A DNA stretch of 64,000 nucleotides from Glaciecola nitratireducens FR1064 (GCF_000226565.1 NC_016041.1:1798001-1862000), one strand, 5' to 3'. Counted from the stretch's first letter, positions 28,864-38,121 are shown. Notes: a model not told the origin generated them from the letters alone. A program made the numbers and translations.

Positions 28864-29355
28864 ATGTCTGAATTAGAGCAAGAGTATCTTACCTTTATGC
28901 TGCAAGGCGAAGAATATGGCGTCGACATTTTATGTGTGCAAGAAATAAGGGTATGCAGTCAAGTCACAGAATTGCCTAATAAACCTAACTATCTAAAAGG
29001 CGTTATCAATCTGCGAGGTGTGATTATTCCAATCATCGATTTACGTCTGCGTTTTGGCCAAAGTTCATTAGATTATAACGAAAATACAGTCACTATTATT
29101 TTACGCACTCAAGAGAAAATAAAACCCATGGTTGTTGGGATTATTGTTGATGCAGTCTCTGAAGTTTATAAATTTTCTACAAATGCAATTCGGAAAGCGC
29201 CATCGTTTGGTAACAAAATTGATAGCTGTTTCCTAAAAGGTATCGCTAACATTGAAGAAAAACTGATTATTTTGCTCGATACACAAACCTTATTGAATGA
29301 GGATGAGTTATTTGTCACCGAGCCGAGGCCACTTGAAAAAAATGTATCAGAATAA
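28864..29355 (+). CDS. cheW: CheW adaptor protein (second copy)
   Basis: 163 residues: YLTFMLQGEEYGVDILCVQEI, LKGVINLRGVIIPIIDLR and ANIEEKLIILLDTQ mark a complete CheW fold without the N-terminal extension of the first copy. It lies 11 bp after the first cheW and 54 bp before the soluble receptor gene. The two copies share their core motifs but differ across most of the length, so the duplication is old. Confidence 0.93.
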   Translation: MSELEQEYLTFMLQGEEYGVDILCVQEIRVCSQVTELPNKPNYLKGVINLRGVIIPIIDLRLRFGQSSLDYNENTVTIILRTQEKIKPMVVGIIVDAVSEVYKFSTNAIRKAPSFGNKIDSCFLKGIANIEEKLIILLDTQTLLNEDELFVTEPRPLEKNVSE

Positions 29356-29409
29356 CAGTAGCAGCGAGATGAACATTCAGCTTACCGCAAACAAGATAGG
29401 AATACGGCG

Positions 29410-32214
29410 ATGACAATAAAACAGAGTATTGTAGTTCAAAAAAGTTGGCAAAAACTTAAGCCAATCGCGCCTCAAGCAGCGAAAATCTTTTATGAAACAC
29501 TATTTGAAATGGACCCATCGCTTAAACCTATGTTCAAAGGCGATATGGTTGAGCAAGGTAACAAGCTGATGTCGATGCTTGATGCTGCAATAAAATTACT
29601 TGATGACCCAGATAAACTGATTCCAGCAGTGCAAAAGCTAGGGGAACGCCATGTGAGCTATGGTGTTAAACCTGAACACTACAGCACTGTTGGAGCCGCA
29701 TTGCTAAAAACTGTTGAAACCGGTTTAGGTGATGAATATACAACAACAGTAAAAAGAGCGTGGACAGCGGTTTATAAAACATTGGCAGACACTATGATTG
29801 TTGCAGCCGATGCAGCGACAGCACCCGCGAAAAAAACAGAATTAGACAACAAAGGTAATAAAGAAATCATGGATACTAAAAACACTAACAATGACTTAGC
29901 CGTGCGCCTTCAAGGGGCTTTGGATCAATCCGCAACACCAATTATGATGGTAGACCGTGACTTCATTATTACCTATGTGAACGCTGCTACTTTGAAGTTG
30001 CTGAAGAGTAATGAGGAAACTTTTGTAAAAGTTTACCCAGGCTTTAGTGCTGACAAAGAGAAAGTATTAGGCGCCTGCATTGATATGTTCCACAAAAATC
30101 CAGCACATCAACGAAAGCTTCTTGATGATGTCAATAATTTACCATGGAGCACCGATATAAATGTTGCGCACCTAACGTTCTCTCTTAATGTCACGGCAAT
30201 ATTAGATGCATCAGGCAACTACATAGGCAATTCTCTTGAGTGGCAAAATGTTACCGAAACCCGTATGCAAGAAAATAAAGCGGTGCAGCTGCAAGGAGCT
30301 TTAGATCAATCGGCAACACCAATCATGATGGTAGACCGTGATTTTATTATCACCTATGTCAATGCCGCTAGTTTATCTCTTCTCCAAAACAATGAAGCTA
30401 CATTTGCAAAGGTGTTTCCTGGCTTTAGTGCAAATAAAGAGAAAGTACTAGGTGCCTGCATTGATATGTTTCATAAAAATCCGGCACATCAACGCAAGCT
30501 TCTTGATGATGTCAATAATTTACCATGGAGCACCGATATAAAAGTTGCGCATTTAACATTTTCACTAAATGTAAGTGCAATATTAGACGCCTCAGGCAAC
30601 TACATAGGTAACTCGCTTGAGTGGCAAGATGTAACGGATGCGCGCACAAAAGCAACTGAAGTTGGGCGTTTGTCTTCCGCAGTAGAGGGTATGACGACTA
30701 ACCTTATGATGGCAGATACAGACGGCAATATCGTATATTGTAATCCGGCTGTGATTAAAATGTTGGCGCGCAGAGAGACAGAGTTAAGGTCAGTTTTACC
30801 TGCTTTTTCGGTAGCCACTATAGTTGGTAGCAATTTCGATAGTTTTCATAAAGATCCATCTCATCAGCGCAACATACTTGGGAACGTCGCCAACTTACCT
30901 TTTACTAGTGAAATTAAGGTTGCTAGCTTAACTTTCCAGTTAATTGCAATTGCACTCAAAGACGAAAACCAAACTCATGTTGGGACCGCAGTCCAGTGGT
31001 TAGATTTGACTGAGGAGAAAGACGCTCAAGCTCAAGTTGAAGGCTTAATTACTGCTGCGATCAGCGGTGAGTTAGACCGTCGTATCGAAACATCACAGTA
31101 CAGCGGCTTTATGTTACAACTGGGTAATAATATAAATGAGTTGATGGAAGCCATTGTTGAACCGATTAACGACGCCATTAATATTGCTCAAGCATTAGCT
31201 GATGGTGATTTAACGCAGAGTATGGACAGTAAATACGGTGGGCAGTTCTTGCTTCTGGCCGAAGCAATGAATGGTTCTATCGAAAATCTTGGCAACATGG
31301 TTGAAGAAATTCGCAACGCATCAACAAATGTGTTTGATGCAGCAAGAGAGATTGCTGAAGGTAACAATGAATTAAGCCAGCGCACTGAAACACAAGCATC
31401 AAGTCTTGAAGAAACTGCTTCAGCGATGGAGGAGCTTACGAGTACAGTGCAGCAGAATGCCGAAAACACGACTGAAGCTAGTAAACTTTCTTCTGGTGTA
31501 ATGGAGAAAGCAACTAATGGCGGTGAGGTTGTTAAAAATGCTATCGAAGCAATGAGTGATATTAATAAGTCGAGCAAGAAAATTGCAGATATTATCAGTG
31601 TTATCGATGAAATTGCATTCCAAACTAATTTGTTAGCGCTTAACGCAGCGGTAGAAGCAGCAAGAGCGGGTGAGCAAGGAAGAGGCTTTGCGGTTGTTGC
31701 AGCAGAAGTTCGCAACTTAGCGCAACGTTCTGCAGGTGCAGCGAAAGAAATCAAAGGACTCATAAATGACAGCGTTGAAGCCGTCGGTCAAGGGACTAAA
31801 CTGGTTGACGCTACAGGCCAAACTTTTACTGAACTTGTCAGTGCCATTGCCGAAGTAGGCAAAATGCTACAAGACATTGATAGCGCAGGTAAAGAGCAGT
31901 CGGCAGGTATCGGTGAAGTGAGTGAAGCCGTTAGTCAGATGGATGAAATGACGCAGCAAAATGCCGCGTTAGTTGAGGAAGCCTCAGCATCAAGCAAATC
32001 AATGGAAGAGCAAGCACAAGGCTTATTGGAACAAATTAGCTTCTTCAAAAATGGAGAGCAAGAGACTCAAGCGGTTAATAGCCGAGCAGCATCAAGACAA
32101 GCGCCAGCAAGATCAGCACCAGTAAGAAAAGCGTCAAACACAGCAGCGCCAGCGCCACGTAGTCAACCAGCACGTCGTGCAACAAAACCGGATGACGAGT
32201 GGAAAGAGTTCTAG
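29410..32214 (+). CDS. Soluble globin-PAS3-MCP chemoreceptor (Aer2-like position)
   Basis: 934 residues, no membrane segment. Residues 1 to about 135 form a haemoglobin-type globin: CD-corner Phe42 (KPMFKGD), distal-side Gln49 and proximal His81 (GERHVSYGV), followed by [14 protein letters not shown]. Then come three PAS-like units of 127 residues starting at 167, 294 and 421, the first two nearly identical. A HAMP-like segment (about 575-640) leads to the MCP signalling domain with tip [21 protein letters not shown] Pro/Ala-rich tail ends in EWKEF, matching the xWxxF docking pentapeptide for CheR/CheB. It holds the same place as aer2/mcpB in P. aeruginosa Che2 and probably senses oxygen, NO or redox. 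Confidence 0.92.
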   Translation: MTIKQSIVVQKSWQKLKPIAPQAAKIFYETLFEMDPSLKPMFKGDMVEQGNKLMSMLDAAIKLLDDPDKLIPAVQKLGERHVSYGVKPEHYSTVGAALLKTVETGLGDEYTTTVKRAWTAVYKTLADTMIVAADAATAPAKKTELDNKGNKEIMDTKNTNNDLAVRLQGALDQSATPIMMVDRDFIITYVNAATLKLLKSNEETFVKVYPGFSADKEKVLGACIDMFHKNPAHQRKLLDDVNNLPWSTDINVAHLTFSLNVTAILDASGNYIGNSLEWQNVTETRMQENKAVQLQGALDQSATPIMMVDRDFIITYVNAASLSLLQNNEATFAKVFPGFSANKEKVLGACIDMFHKNPAHQRKLLDDVNNLPWSTDIKVAHLTFSLNVSAILDASGNYIGNSLEWQDVTDARTKATEVGRLSSAVEGMTTNLMMADTDGNIVYCNPAVIKMLARRETELRSVLPAFSVATIVGSNFDSFHKDPSHQRNILGNVANLPFTSEIKVASLTFQLIAIALKDENQTHVGTAVQWLDLTEEKDAQAQVEGLITAAISGELDRRIETSQYSGFMLQLGNNINELMEAIVEPINDAINIAQALADGDLTQSMDSKYGGQFLLLAEAMNGSIENLGNMVEEIRNASTNVFDAAREIAEGNNELSQRTETQASSLEETASAMEELTSTVQQNAENTTEASKLSSGVMEKATNGGEVVKNAIEAMSDINKSSKKIADIISVIDEIAFQTNLLALNAAVEAARAGEQGRGFAVVAAEVRNLAQRSAGAAKEIKGLINDSVEAVGQGTKLVDATGQTFTELVSAIAEVGKMLQDIDSAGKEQSAGIGEVSEAVSQMDEMTQQNAALVEEASASSKSMEEQAQGLLEQISFFKNGEQETQAVNSRAASRQAPARSAPVRKASNTAAPAPRSQPARRATKPDDEWKEF
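29908..30669 (+). repeat. Tandem duplication of a 381-bp PAS-coding unit
   Basis: Two copies, 29908-30288 and 30289-30669, encode nearly identical 127-residue units: shared blocks include [19 protein letters not shown] and [18 protein letters not shown]. They also remain similar in DNA, with long identical stretches. A third, older unit (30670 to about 31050) keeps the same length but is much more divergent. Confidence 0.88.
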
Positions 32215-32260
32215 TGAATGCTGAAATATTTGTCTTTAATTATTTGGAAGGTTGAATGCA

Positions 32261-33142
32261 ATGGCTGATGAGCGTCACGAAGATCATAGTTTATCGAGCA
32301 AGGAATTTAAGTTTGTTTGTGAATATGTTCATACTAAAACAGGAATATTACTCAATGAAAGTAAGCGAGAGATGGTTTATCGCCGTTTCTCGCGCATTAT
32401 CAGAGAGCGCAAACTAAATAGCTTTAGTGACTACTGCCATTTATTGCAGACAAAACCCGATGAGGAAGAGAATTATTTTATTAATGCGATCACAACCAAT
32501 CTGACCAGTTTTTTTAGAGAAAAGCATCATTTTGATTATTTACAAGCGCATGAAATACCAAAAATACTTTCTCAACAAAAAAAATCACGAGAGCAAAAGA
32601 AGTCTATCAGGATCTGGTCTTCAGCATGCTCTACTGGCGAGGAACCATATAGCATCGCGGTTACATTGCTAGAGTCTATGGAAGCTCAGTTGCAAGAATG
32701 GGATGTTAAGATTCTTGCAACTGATATTGATAGCAACGTACTAGCTAAAGCTGCTGAAGGTATTTATGACCAAAGTCGCATTGATGATTTGCCAAAGGAG
32801 ATACAACAACGGTATTTTATTAAAGGAACGGGCAGCAATAGTAAGAATATTAAGGTGAGCAAAAAGTTACGAGATTTAATCACGTTTAAACAGTTAAATT
32901 TGTTACATGATTGGCCAATGACTGGGCTTTTTGACGTGATTTTTTGCCGCAATGTGATTATTTACTTCGACAAACCGACGCAACAAGAGTTATTTGCGAG
33001 GTATTACGAATACATAAAACCAGGTGGCTTATTAATATTAGGGCACAGCGAGAACTTAGGCGCCTATCAAAAATACTTTTCTAACGGTGGACGGACTATT
33101 TTTAGAAAGCCTGAAGTTTGTGACCAAGTTGCGGCAGGTTAA
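32261..33142 (+). CDS. cheR: Chemotaxis protein methyltransferase CheR
   Basis: 293 residues from the ATG at 32261. The GGAAGG ribosome binding site ends 10 nt before it, whereas an in-frame TTG at 32252 is too close to that site. The N-terminal all-helical domain (about 10-75) is followed by the SAM-binding methyltransferase domain with WSSACSTGEEPYS, ATDIDSNVL and DVIFCRNVIIYF. It methylates receptor glutamates. The neighbouring receptor ends in a CheR-type docking pentapeptide, which fits a dedicated pair. Confidence 0.94.
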   Translation: MADERHEDHSLSSKEFKFVCEYVHTKTGILLNESKREMVYRRFSRIIRERKLNSFSDYCHLLQTKPDEEENYFINAITTNLTSFFREKHHFDYLQAHEIPKILSQQKKSREQKKSIRIWSSACSTGEEPYSIAVTLLESMEAQLQEWDVKILATDIDSNVLAKAAEGIYDQSRIDDLPKEIQQRYFIKGTGSNSKNIKVSKKLRDLITFKQLNLLHDWPMTGLFDVIFCRNVIIYFDKPTQQELFARYYEYIKPGGLLILGHSENLGAYQKYFSNGGRTIFRKPEVCDQVAAG

Positions 33143-33147
33143 TCACT

Positions 33148-33807
33148 GTGGAACGGAATAAAAGTATAGAAGTGCAGCGATGCATCTCTCGATGCCTGCC
33201 GGAATTCAGTCATGTCAATCATTATTGGGATAGAAGTAGGCAGGTTGTCGTCGCCAAAATTTTACCTGGTGAGTTTTATATGACACGAGACAACGTCACA
33301 ATCGCTACGACTCTGGGTTCTTGCATCTCGGCGTGTATCTGGGATAAAGAGGCAAATATAGGTGGTATGAATCACTTTATGTTGCCCTTAACGGATAAAA
33401 AGGCACATGAAGTGAATTGGGGTAAACGAGGCATTGCCTCAGATGCCACGCGGTACGGTAATTTTGCTATGGAACACCTGATTAACGTGATATTAAAAAA
33501 TGGTGGAAAGCGAGAGAATTTATTGGCAAAAGTCTTTGGCGGCGGAAAAGTGTTAAACCAAATGACGGATGTAGGAAAGCGCAATATTGATTTTGCGATG
33601 CATTATTTACAAATGGAAAACATCACAATTGATACTACTGATGTAGGTGATTTGTACCCAAGGAAAGTGATTTTTGAGCCAACGGGAGGAAGAGCTTTCG
33701 TTAAAAAACTATACAATTTACAGAATGATACCATTGCACAGAGAGAGAAGGATTATTCTAAAAATATTGAAAAAGATAACGTTGATGGCGAAGTTGAATT
33801 ATTTTAA
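33148..33807 (+). CDS. cheD: Chemoreceptor glutamine deamidase CheD
   Basis: 219 residues from a GTG start 5 bp after cheR. The catalytic Cys lies in TTLGSCISACIWD (about 54) and the catalytic His in GGMNHFMLP (about 73). CheD deamidates receptor glutamines and can be regulated by CheC/CheX in other systems, but neither is visible here. An extra C-terminal tail of about 35 charged residues ends in GEVELF, nearly the same as the end (GDIELF) of the MCP-like protein encoded at 34904. Confidence 0.94.
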   Translation: MERNKSIEVQRCISRCLPEFSHVNHYWDRSRQVVVAKILPGEFYMTRDNVTIATTLGSCISACIWDKEANIGGMNHFMLPLTDKKAHEVNWGKRGIASDATRYGNFAMEHLINVILKNGGKRENLLAKVFGGGKVLNQMTDVGKRNIDFAMHYLQMENITIDTTDVGDLYPRKVIFEPTGGRAFVKKLYNLQNDTIAQREKDYSKNIEKDNVDGEVELF

Positions 33808-33831
33808 CGTGGCAAAAGGGTGGGATAGAAT

Positions 33832-34917
33832 TTGAGAAAAATAACCGTATTAGTTGTCGACGATTCATCGGTAATACGTAACATCGTTAAAGACACCCTA
33901 AAGGATGAGCTCGACATTGAAGTAGTCGGTGAAGCTGAAGATCCCATTATTGCGCGCGACTTAATTAAAAAACTTAATCCAGACGTTCTGACGCTTGACG
34001 TTGAAATGCCAAATATGGACGGGATCACGTTTCTAAAAAACTTAATGCGATTAAGGCCAATGCCGGTAATAATGCTATCGACGCTAACGACTAAAGGTGC
34101 CGATATCACTTTGGAGGCTTTAGAAATAGGGGCTGTCGACTTCATTGCAAAACCCAGCGTGGCAGAGTTACTCGCGACTAAAAATAGTTTTAAACAAACC
34201 TTGGTACGAAAAATCAAGCAAGGGGTAACTATTGAGCAAAGAAATTTCAAGCTCTCCAATGCGCTAGCCGGTAAAACCGAAAATCAAGTTTTGCGCTTTA
34301 ACGGTGTAAAAAGAGCGGATCATTTGATCGCGATTGGAGCCTCTACAGGAGGGACGGAAGCAATCAAAAAAGTACTGATAAATTTACCCGAAAACTCTCC
34401 TCCTATTGTCATCACTCAGCATATTCCTAAATCCTTTAGTGGTCGTTTTGCTGAGCGCCTTGATAGCTGTTGTAAAATAACGGTTTTTGAGGCTCAACAT
34501 GGACAAAAAATCAAGACGGGCCACGCTTATATTGCGCCCGGAGATATGCATTTAAAAGTAGTGAAAAGAGGCGCGGGACTTTTTTGTACTTTAGAAGATT
34601 CAGCTGAAGTTAGTCGGCATAAGCCGTCAGTAGACGTTTTATTCGATTCACTCATTCCGTTTGCCGACAATGTTCAGGCGGTTTTATTAACCGGGATGGG
34701 AAGAGATGGGGCACAAGGTATGTTGAATTTGAAAGAGTCAGGAGCTCGGACGTTAATTCAAGATAAGAGCAGTAGTTTGATATGGGGTATGCCAGGCAAA
34801 GCTTATGCGCTTAACGCACACTGCGAAGAGCTTCCTTTAGATAATATAGCAAACAGCCTAGTTAACTTTGCATCATTAAATAAAGCGGAGATGAAGAAGA
34901 AAAATGATGAATATTGA
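33832..34917 (+). CDS. cheB: Chemotaxis methylesterase CheB
   Basis: 361 residues from a TTG start with a GGGTGGGA ribosome binding site. The receiver domain (about 1-125) has VVDDSS, Asp in LTLDVEMPNMDG and Lys in IAKPS. The methylesterase domain (about 165-350) has the catalytic Ser in GASTGGTEA, His in ITQHIPKSF and Asp in LLTGMGRDGAQG. It removes receptor methyl groups when phosphorylated by CheA. Its 3' end overlaps the next MCP-like gene by 14 bp. Confidence 0.95.
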   Translation: MRKITVLVVDDSSVIRNIVKDTLKDELDIEVVGEAEDPIIARDLIKKLNPDVLTLDVEMPNMDGITFLKNLMRLRPMPVIMLSTLTTKGADITLEALEIGAVDFIAKPSVAELLATKNSFKQTLVRKIKQGVTIEQRNFKLSNALAGKTENQVLRFNGVKRADHLIAIGASTGGTEAIKKVLINLPENSPPIVITQHIPKSFSGRFAERLDSCCKITVFEAQHGQKIKTGHAYIAPGDMHLKVVKRGAGLFCTLEDSAEVSRHKPSVDVLFDSLIPFADNVQAVLLTGMGRDGAQGMLNLKESGARTLIQDKSSSLIWGMPGKAYALNAHCEELPLDNIANSLVNFASLNKAEMKKKNDEY

Positions 34918-36085
34918 TAAAATTATTATGTTTCGGACAAGCTTTGGCTTAATTATCTTGTTGTTAGTGAATGCAATTTTATTTGACGTTGCTTTTCTGA
35001 CCATTTTAATTTCCCTTGCTCTGCTCGCGCTATTATTTTTGCAGCATAAGCAAACATCTGATAACGCGAACCAGATAAAACCTCAGGATAAAGTAAGTCA
35101 TATATCTTCAATGGTACCCATCATTCAGGATTTACAGGCGTTCTACGAACACGAAGTTCAAATAATAGATAATGAAATCGATCGCACGAGTGATTTGGTC
35201 GGTGATGCTGTTTTAGGCATTTCTGACTGTTTTAAAAACTTGCAGCAACTCAGTGAAGATCAACAAGTGATGATTTCAGAATTAATAGCGCAAAGTCAAA
35301 GTATTGGTGATGGTAAAGGCACTACGCTGGCTGATTTTGTTCAAGAATCGAATAGAACCTTAGACAACTTTGTGAGTGTCATTGTGAATACGAGTAAGCA
35401 AAGTCTTCAAACGATGGCGTTTACTGACCAAATGGTGAAACAGTTTGATAGTGTGTTTGCTTTGCTAGAACAAGTAGAAAATATTGCATCTCAAACCAAC
35501 CTATTGGCGTTAAATGCAGCGATCGAGGCAGCGAGGGCGGGTGATGCCGGTCGTGGCTTTGCGGTAGTGGCAAATGAAGTAAGATCACTTTCTGTTAATT
35601 CAACGGAATTAAATGAAAATATTCGCAGAGAGATTAACCTAGCAAAAGGTACAATAAGTAAGCTAAGAGAGGCGGTAGAAGAAATTGCCTCTGCTGACAT
35701 GACCCCTATATTGCAAGCGAAAGAGCATATAGGAGTAATGGTAAGACATATTGAAAGTGCGAATGAGGATGGTAAAGCGAAGGTTCAGGAGCTTTCTAGT
35801 CTTTCACCGCAAATAGCCAATGCGGCAGCCTTAGGCATTCGCTCTTTGCAATTTGACGATTTAACTTATCAATCCCTCAATTCGCTAAAAAGTAATACAA
35901 GCAGTATTCGTCAGGTAAACGAAAACCTTGATGAATTTTGCAATCAAAACGAAGCGCACACGCAAGAACAAATTGATAGCTTGAGAAATCGGTGCCAGGA
36001 AATAATAGTCAAAAGCAAAAATGATAGTGAACATCGCAGCGTCAGTCAAGATTCTATGGATGAAGGCGACATTGAGTTATTTTAA
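34904..36085 (+). CDS. Membrane-bound MCP-like protein without a sensor domain
   Basis: 393 residues. Two hydrophobic segments (about 8-26 and 28-46) are separated by only one or two residues, so no periplasmic sensor exists. The rest is coiled coil with the MCP hairpin tip ([22 protein letters not shown]) but a shortened signalling region. The C-terminus ends in GDIELF, like CheD's GEVELF. It may act as a scaffold or as an MCP-derived regulator rather than a ligand receptor. It overlaps cheB by 14 bp and is followed at once by STAS and HsbR-like genes. Confidence 0.85.
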   Translation: MMNIDKIIMFRTSFGLIILLLVNAILFDVAFLTILISLALLALLFLQHKQTSDNANQIKPQDKVSHISSMVPIIQDLQAFYEHEVQIIDNEIDRTSDLVGDAVLGISDCFKNLQQLSEDQQVMISELIAQSQSIGDGKGTTLADFVQESNRTLDNFVSVIVNTSKQSLQTMAFTDQMVKQFDSVFALLEQVENIASQTNLLALNAAIEAARAGDAGRGFAVVANEVRSLSVNSTELNENIRREINLAKGTISKLREAVEEIASADMTPILQAKEHIGVMVRHIESANEDGKAKVQELSSLSPQIANAAALGIRSLQFDDLTYQSLNSLKSNTSSIRQVNENLDEFCNQNEAHTQEQIDSLRNRCQEIIVKSKNDSEHRSVSQDSMDEGDIELF

Positions 36086-36103
36086 TAATGGGGTGGAAAT
36101 AAA

Positions 36104-36412
36104 GTGACAGTTAAAACGCATCTTTCAGACGATAAAAAAGTATTGACGATTGCTATCCATGAAAGCTTTGAATTTTCTCAATACCAAAGCTTCAGAGACG
36201 CCTACAGTGAGGTTGATATTAAGGGCATTAGAATCACCTTAGATTTAAGTAAGGCTGACTACATGGACAGCTCTGCGTTGGGCATGATTCTCTTGTTAAA
36301 AGATCATGCCGATGAGCTTTCAGGTGAGCTCATTATTCTTAAACCCAGTGCGATGGTAAATCAGATATTAGAGATAGCCCAATTTGATAAACTATTGACG
36401 ATTCAGCACTAG
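36104..36412 (+). CDS. STAS-domain protein, HsbA-like anti-sigma-factor antagonist
   Basis: 102 residues from a GTG start with a GGGGTGGA ribosome binding site. The STAS phospho-site motif is complete: YMDSSALGM, so a Ser can be phosphorylated by an RsbW/HsbR-type kinase. Size and neighbourhood match HsbA of P. aeruginosa, which sits beside HsbR and in different phosphorylation states binds the anti-sigma factor FlgM or a diguanylate cyclase. The next gene, 8 bp on, encodes the matching kinase/phosphatase. The HsbA role is by analogy. Confidence 0.83.
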   Translation: MTVKTHLSDDKKVLTIAIHESFEFSQYQSFRDAYSEVDIKGIRITLDLSKADYMDSSALGMILLLKDHADELSGELIILKPSAMVNQILEIAQFDKLLTIQH

Positions 36413-36420
36413 CTAACGAT

Positions 36421-38121
36421 ATGAAACTTGCTCTAGTTGTAGATGATTCAAGAGTACAGTGCCAAATTCTCTGTGCCTTTTTGGCCAGTGAGGGCTACGA
36501 CGTAGTGATTGCTAGTAATGGGGCTCTTGCAATTGAAATGTGTTTGGAACACCAACCTGACTTAATATTAATGAATATTAATATGCCTGTCATGAATGGT
36601 TTTGATGCATGCAGAAAAATTAAGTCATATCACAGTGAAAACGCAATTCCGATTGTTTTTATTACGGCTGACAATTCCGATAAAGCGTTTATCGACAGCG
36701 TTGAGGCAGGCGGCGATGGCATACTGGTTTGGCCATTTTCTTATGACGTCTTCAAAGCAAAGATAAAATCCATTCAGCGTACAAGTGACCTATATCATAG
36801 AGTAAAACTGTTACAAGAAGAGCAGCAAAAAGATGCTGAGATAGCAGAAAACTTAATGTCAGGTGTTATTGAATCGAAAAATTTTGGCACGGATAAAATT
36901 TGTATAGTGAAGCAAGCTGCAGATGTATTTAGTGGCGATATTCATTTAACGGCTCAAGCGCCTAATGGCGATATTAATATATTACTTGGCGATTTCACCG
37001 GGCATGGCTTACGATCTACGATTGGCGCCGTTCCGTTATCTGAAACCTTTAGAGCAATGACAAGTAAAGGTTTCTCATTGTTCGAAATAATATCTCAAGT
37101 GAATCGTCAGTTACATAGTTTGCTGCCAAGAGATTTGTTTTTAGCTGCCACTTTGCTTACCATTTCCAACCATCAAAAGACGGCATATATATTCAATGCT
37201 GGTTTACCGGATGCTTATATTTTTGACGAAAATGCGCAAATAAAACATAAGGTAGCTTCATGTCACCCTCCCTTAGGTATTCTTTCTGAGTTATTGCCTA
37301 ATTCAAAACTCACCATAACCTCAATAAAAAAAGCAGATCGTATCGTGTTAATAAGTGACGGTATTATTGAAGCAAAAAATAGTGCTGGTGAGATGTTTGA
37401 TTATTTTAGATTCGAAAGTGCTGCTGCGGTGGGTGTAAAAAACGGGGATGTGGCAAAAACGGTAATGAAAGAAATAAAATTGTTTTGTGGATCAACTCCT
37501 CAAAGCGATGATATCTCATTAATCGACATTCCATGTGGTGGCTGGGACGACGCTAATATCACACATAGCAGTATCAATAATTCAGTTTTAAATTCTGAGG
37601 ATGAATGTTTATCAGAGCAAAACCCCGCGTGGGAATGGCAATTAAGGTTGTCTGCTGAGCGTTTAAGGCATGTTAACCCGATACCCATTATCATGAATCA
37701 AGTCAATGGAATTGAGGGTGCTGCGCAACAGTGGCAAAGTTTAAATGTAATCTTAACTGAGTTATTTGTTAATGCGCTTGATCATGGGGTTTTGGGCTTA
37801 AGTTCTACATTAAAAAGCGCTGAAGAAGGTTTTGTTTTATATTTTAATGAGCGCGAGAAAAGACTGCGCGACATGAAGAAGGGATTTGTTGACATATCAT
37901 TGAAGTATTTCACTTCAACGGTAGGTGGCAAAATGGTGATTAACGTTAAAGATAGTGGTGAAGGATTTGATGTTGTAGGTGTCACTAAAAGTCTTTCAAT
38001 GACCGACGAAAGCAAACGAGCGTACACTGGAAGAGGTTTACAGCTAGTCAATCAGCTTTGCGACGATGTAACGTTTGAAGAGCAAGGCTCGCGAGTCAAG
38101 GCAATCTATCTTTGCGTGTAA
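36421..38121 (+). CDS. HsbR-like REC-PP2C-HATPase switch protein with a degenerate receiver
   Basis: 566 residues, close to the length of P. aeruginosa HsbR. The receiver (about 1-122) keeps the acidic pair (VVDDS) and Thr82, but the phospho-acceptor is Asn52 (LILMNINMP) and the conserved Lys is Trp104 (LVWPF), so it cannot be phosphorylated in the normal way. A PP2C/SpoIIE phosphatase (about 150-375) has FSGDIH, LLGDFTGHG and SDDISLI. An RsbW-like HATPase (about 415-565) has ELFVNALDHG, DSGEGFD and GRGLQLV. It can be expected both to phosphorylate and to dephosphorylate the STAS protein encoded just upstream. Confidence 0.9.
   Translation: MKLALVVDDSRVQCQILCAFLASEGYDVVIASNGALAIEMCLEHQPDLILMNINMPVMNGFDACRKIKSYHSENAIPIVFITADNSDKAFIDSVEAGGDGILVWPFSYDVFKAKIKSIQRTSDLYHRVKLLQEEQQKDAEIAENLMSGVIESKNFGTDKICIVKQAADVFSGDIHLTAQAPNGDINILLGDFTGHGLRSTIGAVPLSETFRAMTSKGFSLFEIISQVNRQLHSLLPRDLFLAATLLTISNHQKTAYIFNAGLPDAYIFDENAQIKHKVASCHPPLGILSELLPNSKLTITSIKKADRIVLISDGIIEAKNSAGEMFDYFRFESAAAVGVKNGDVAKTVMKEIKLFCGSTPQSDDISLIDIPCGGWDDANITHSSINNSVLNSEDECLSEQNPAWEWQLRLSAERLRHVNPIPIIMNQVNGIEGAAQQWQSLNVILTELFVNALDHGVLGLSSTLKSAEEGFVLYFNEREKRLRDMKKGFVDISLKYFTSTVGGKMVINVKDSGEGFDVVGVTKSLSMTDESKRAYTGRGLQLVNQLCDDVTFEEQGSRVKAIYLCV

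Noticed and set aside
31188-31763. 191-codon minus-strand frame opposite the globin receptor gene
   Set aside because: Antisense shadow of the MCP signalling domain; its Ser/Ala-rich composition reflects the complementary codons.
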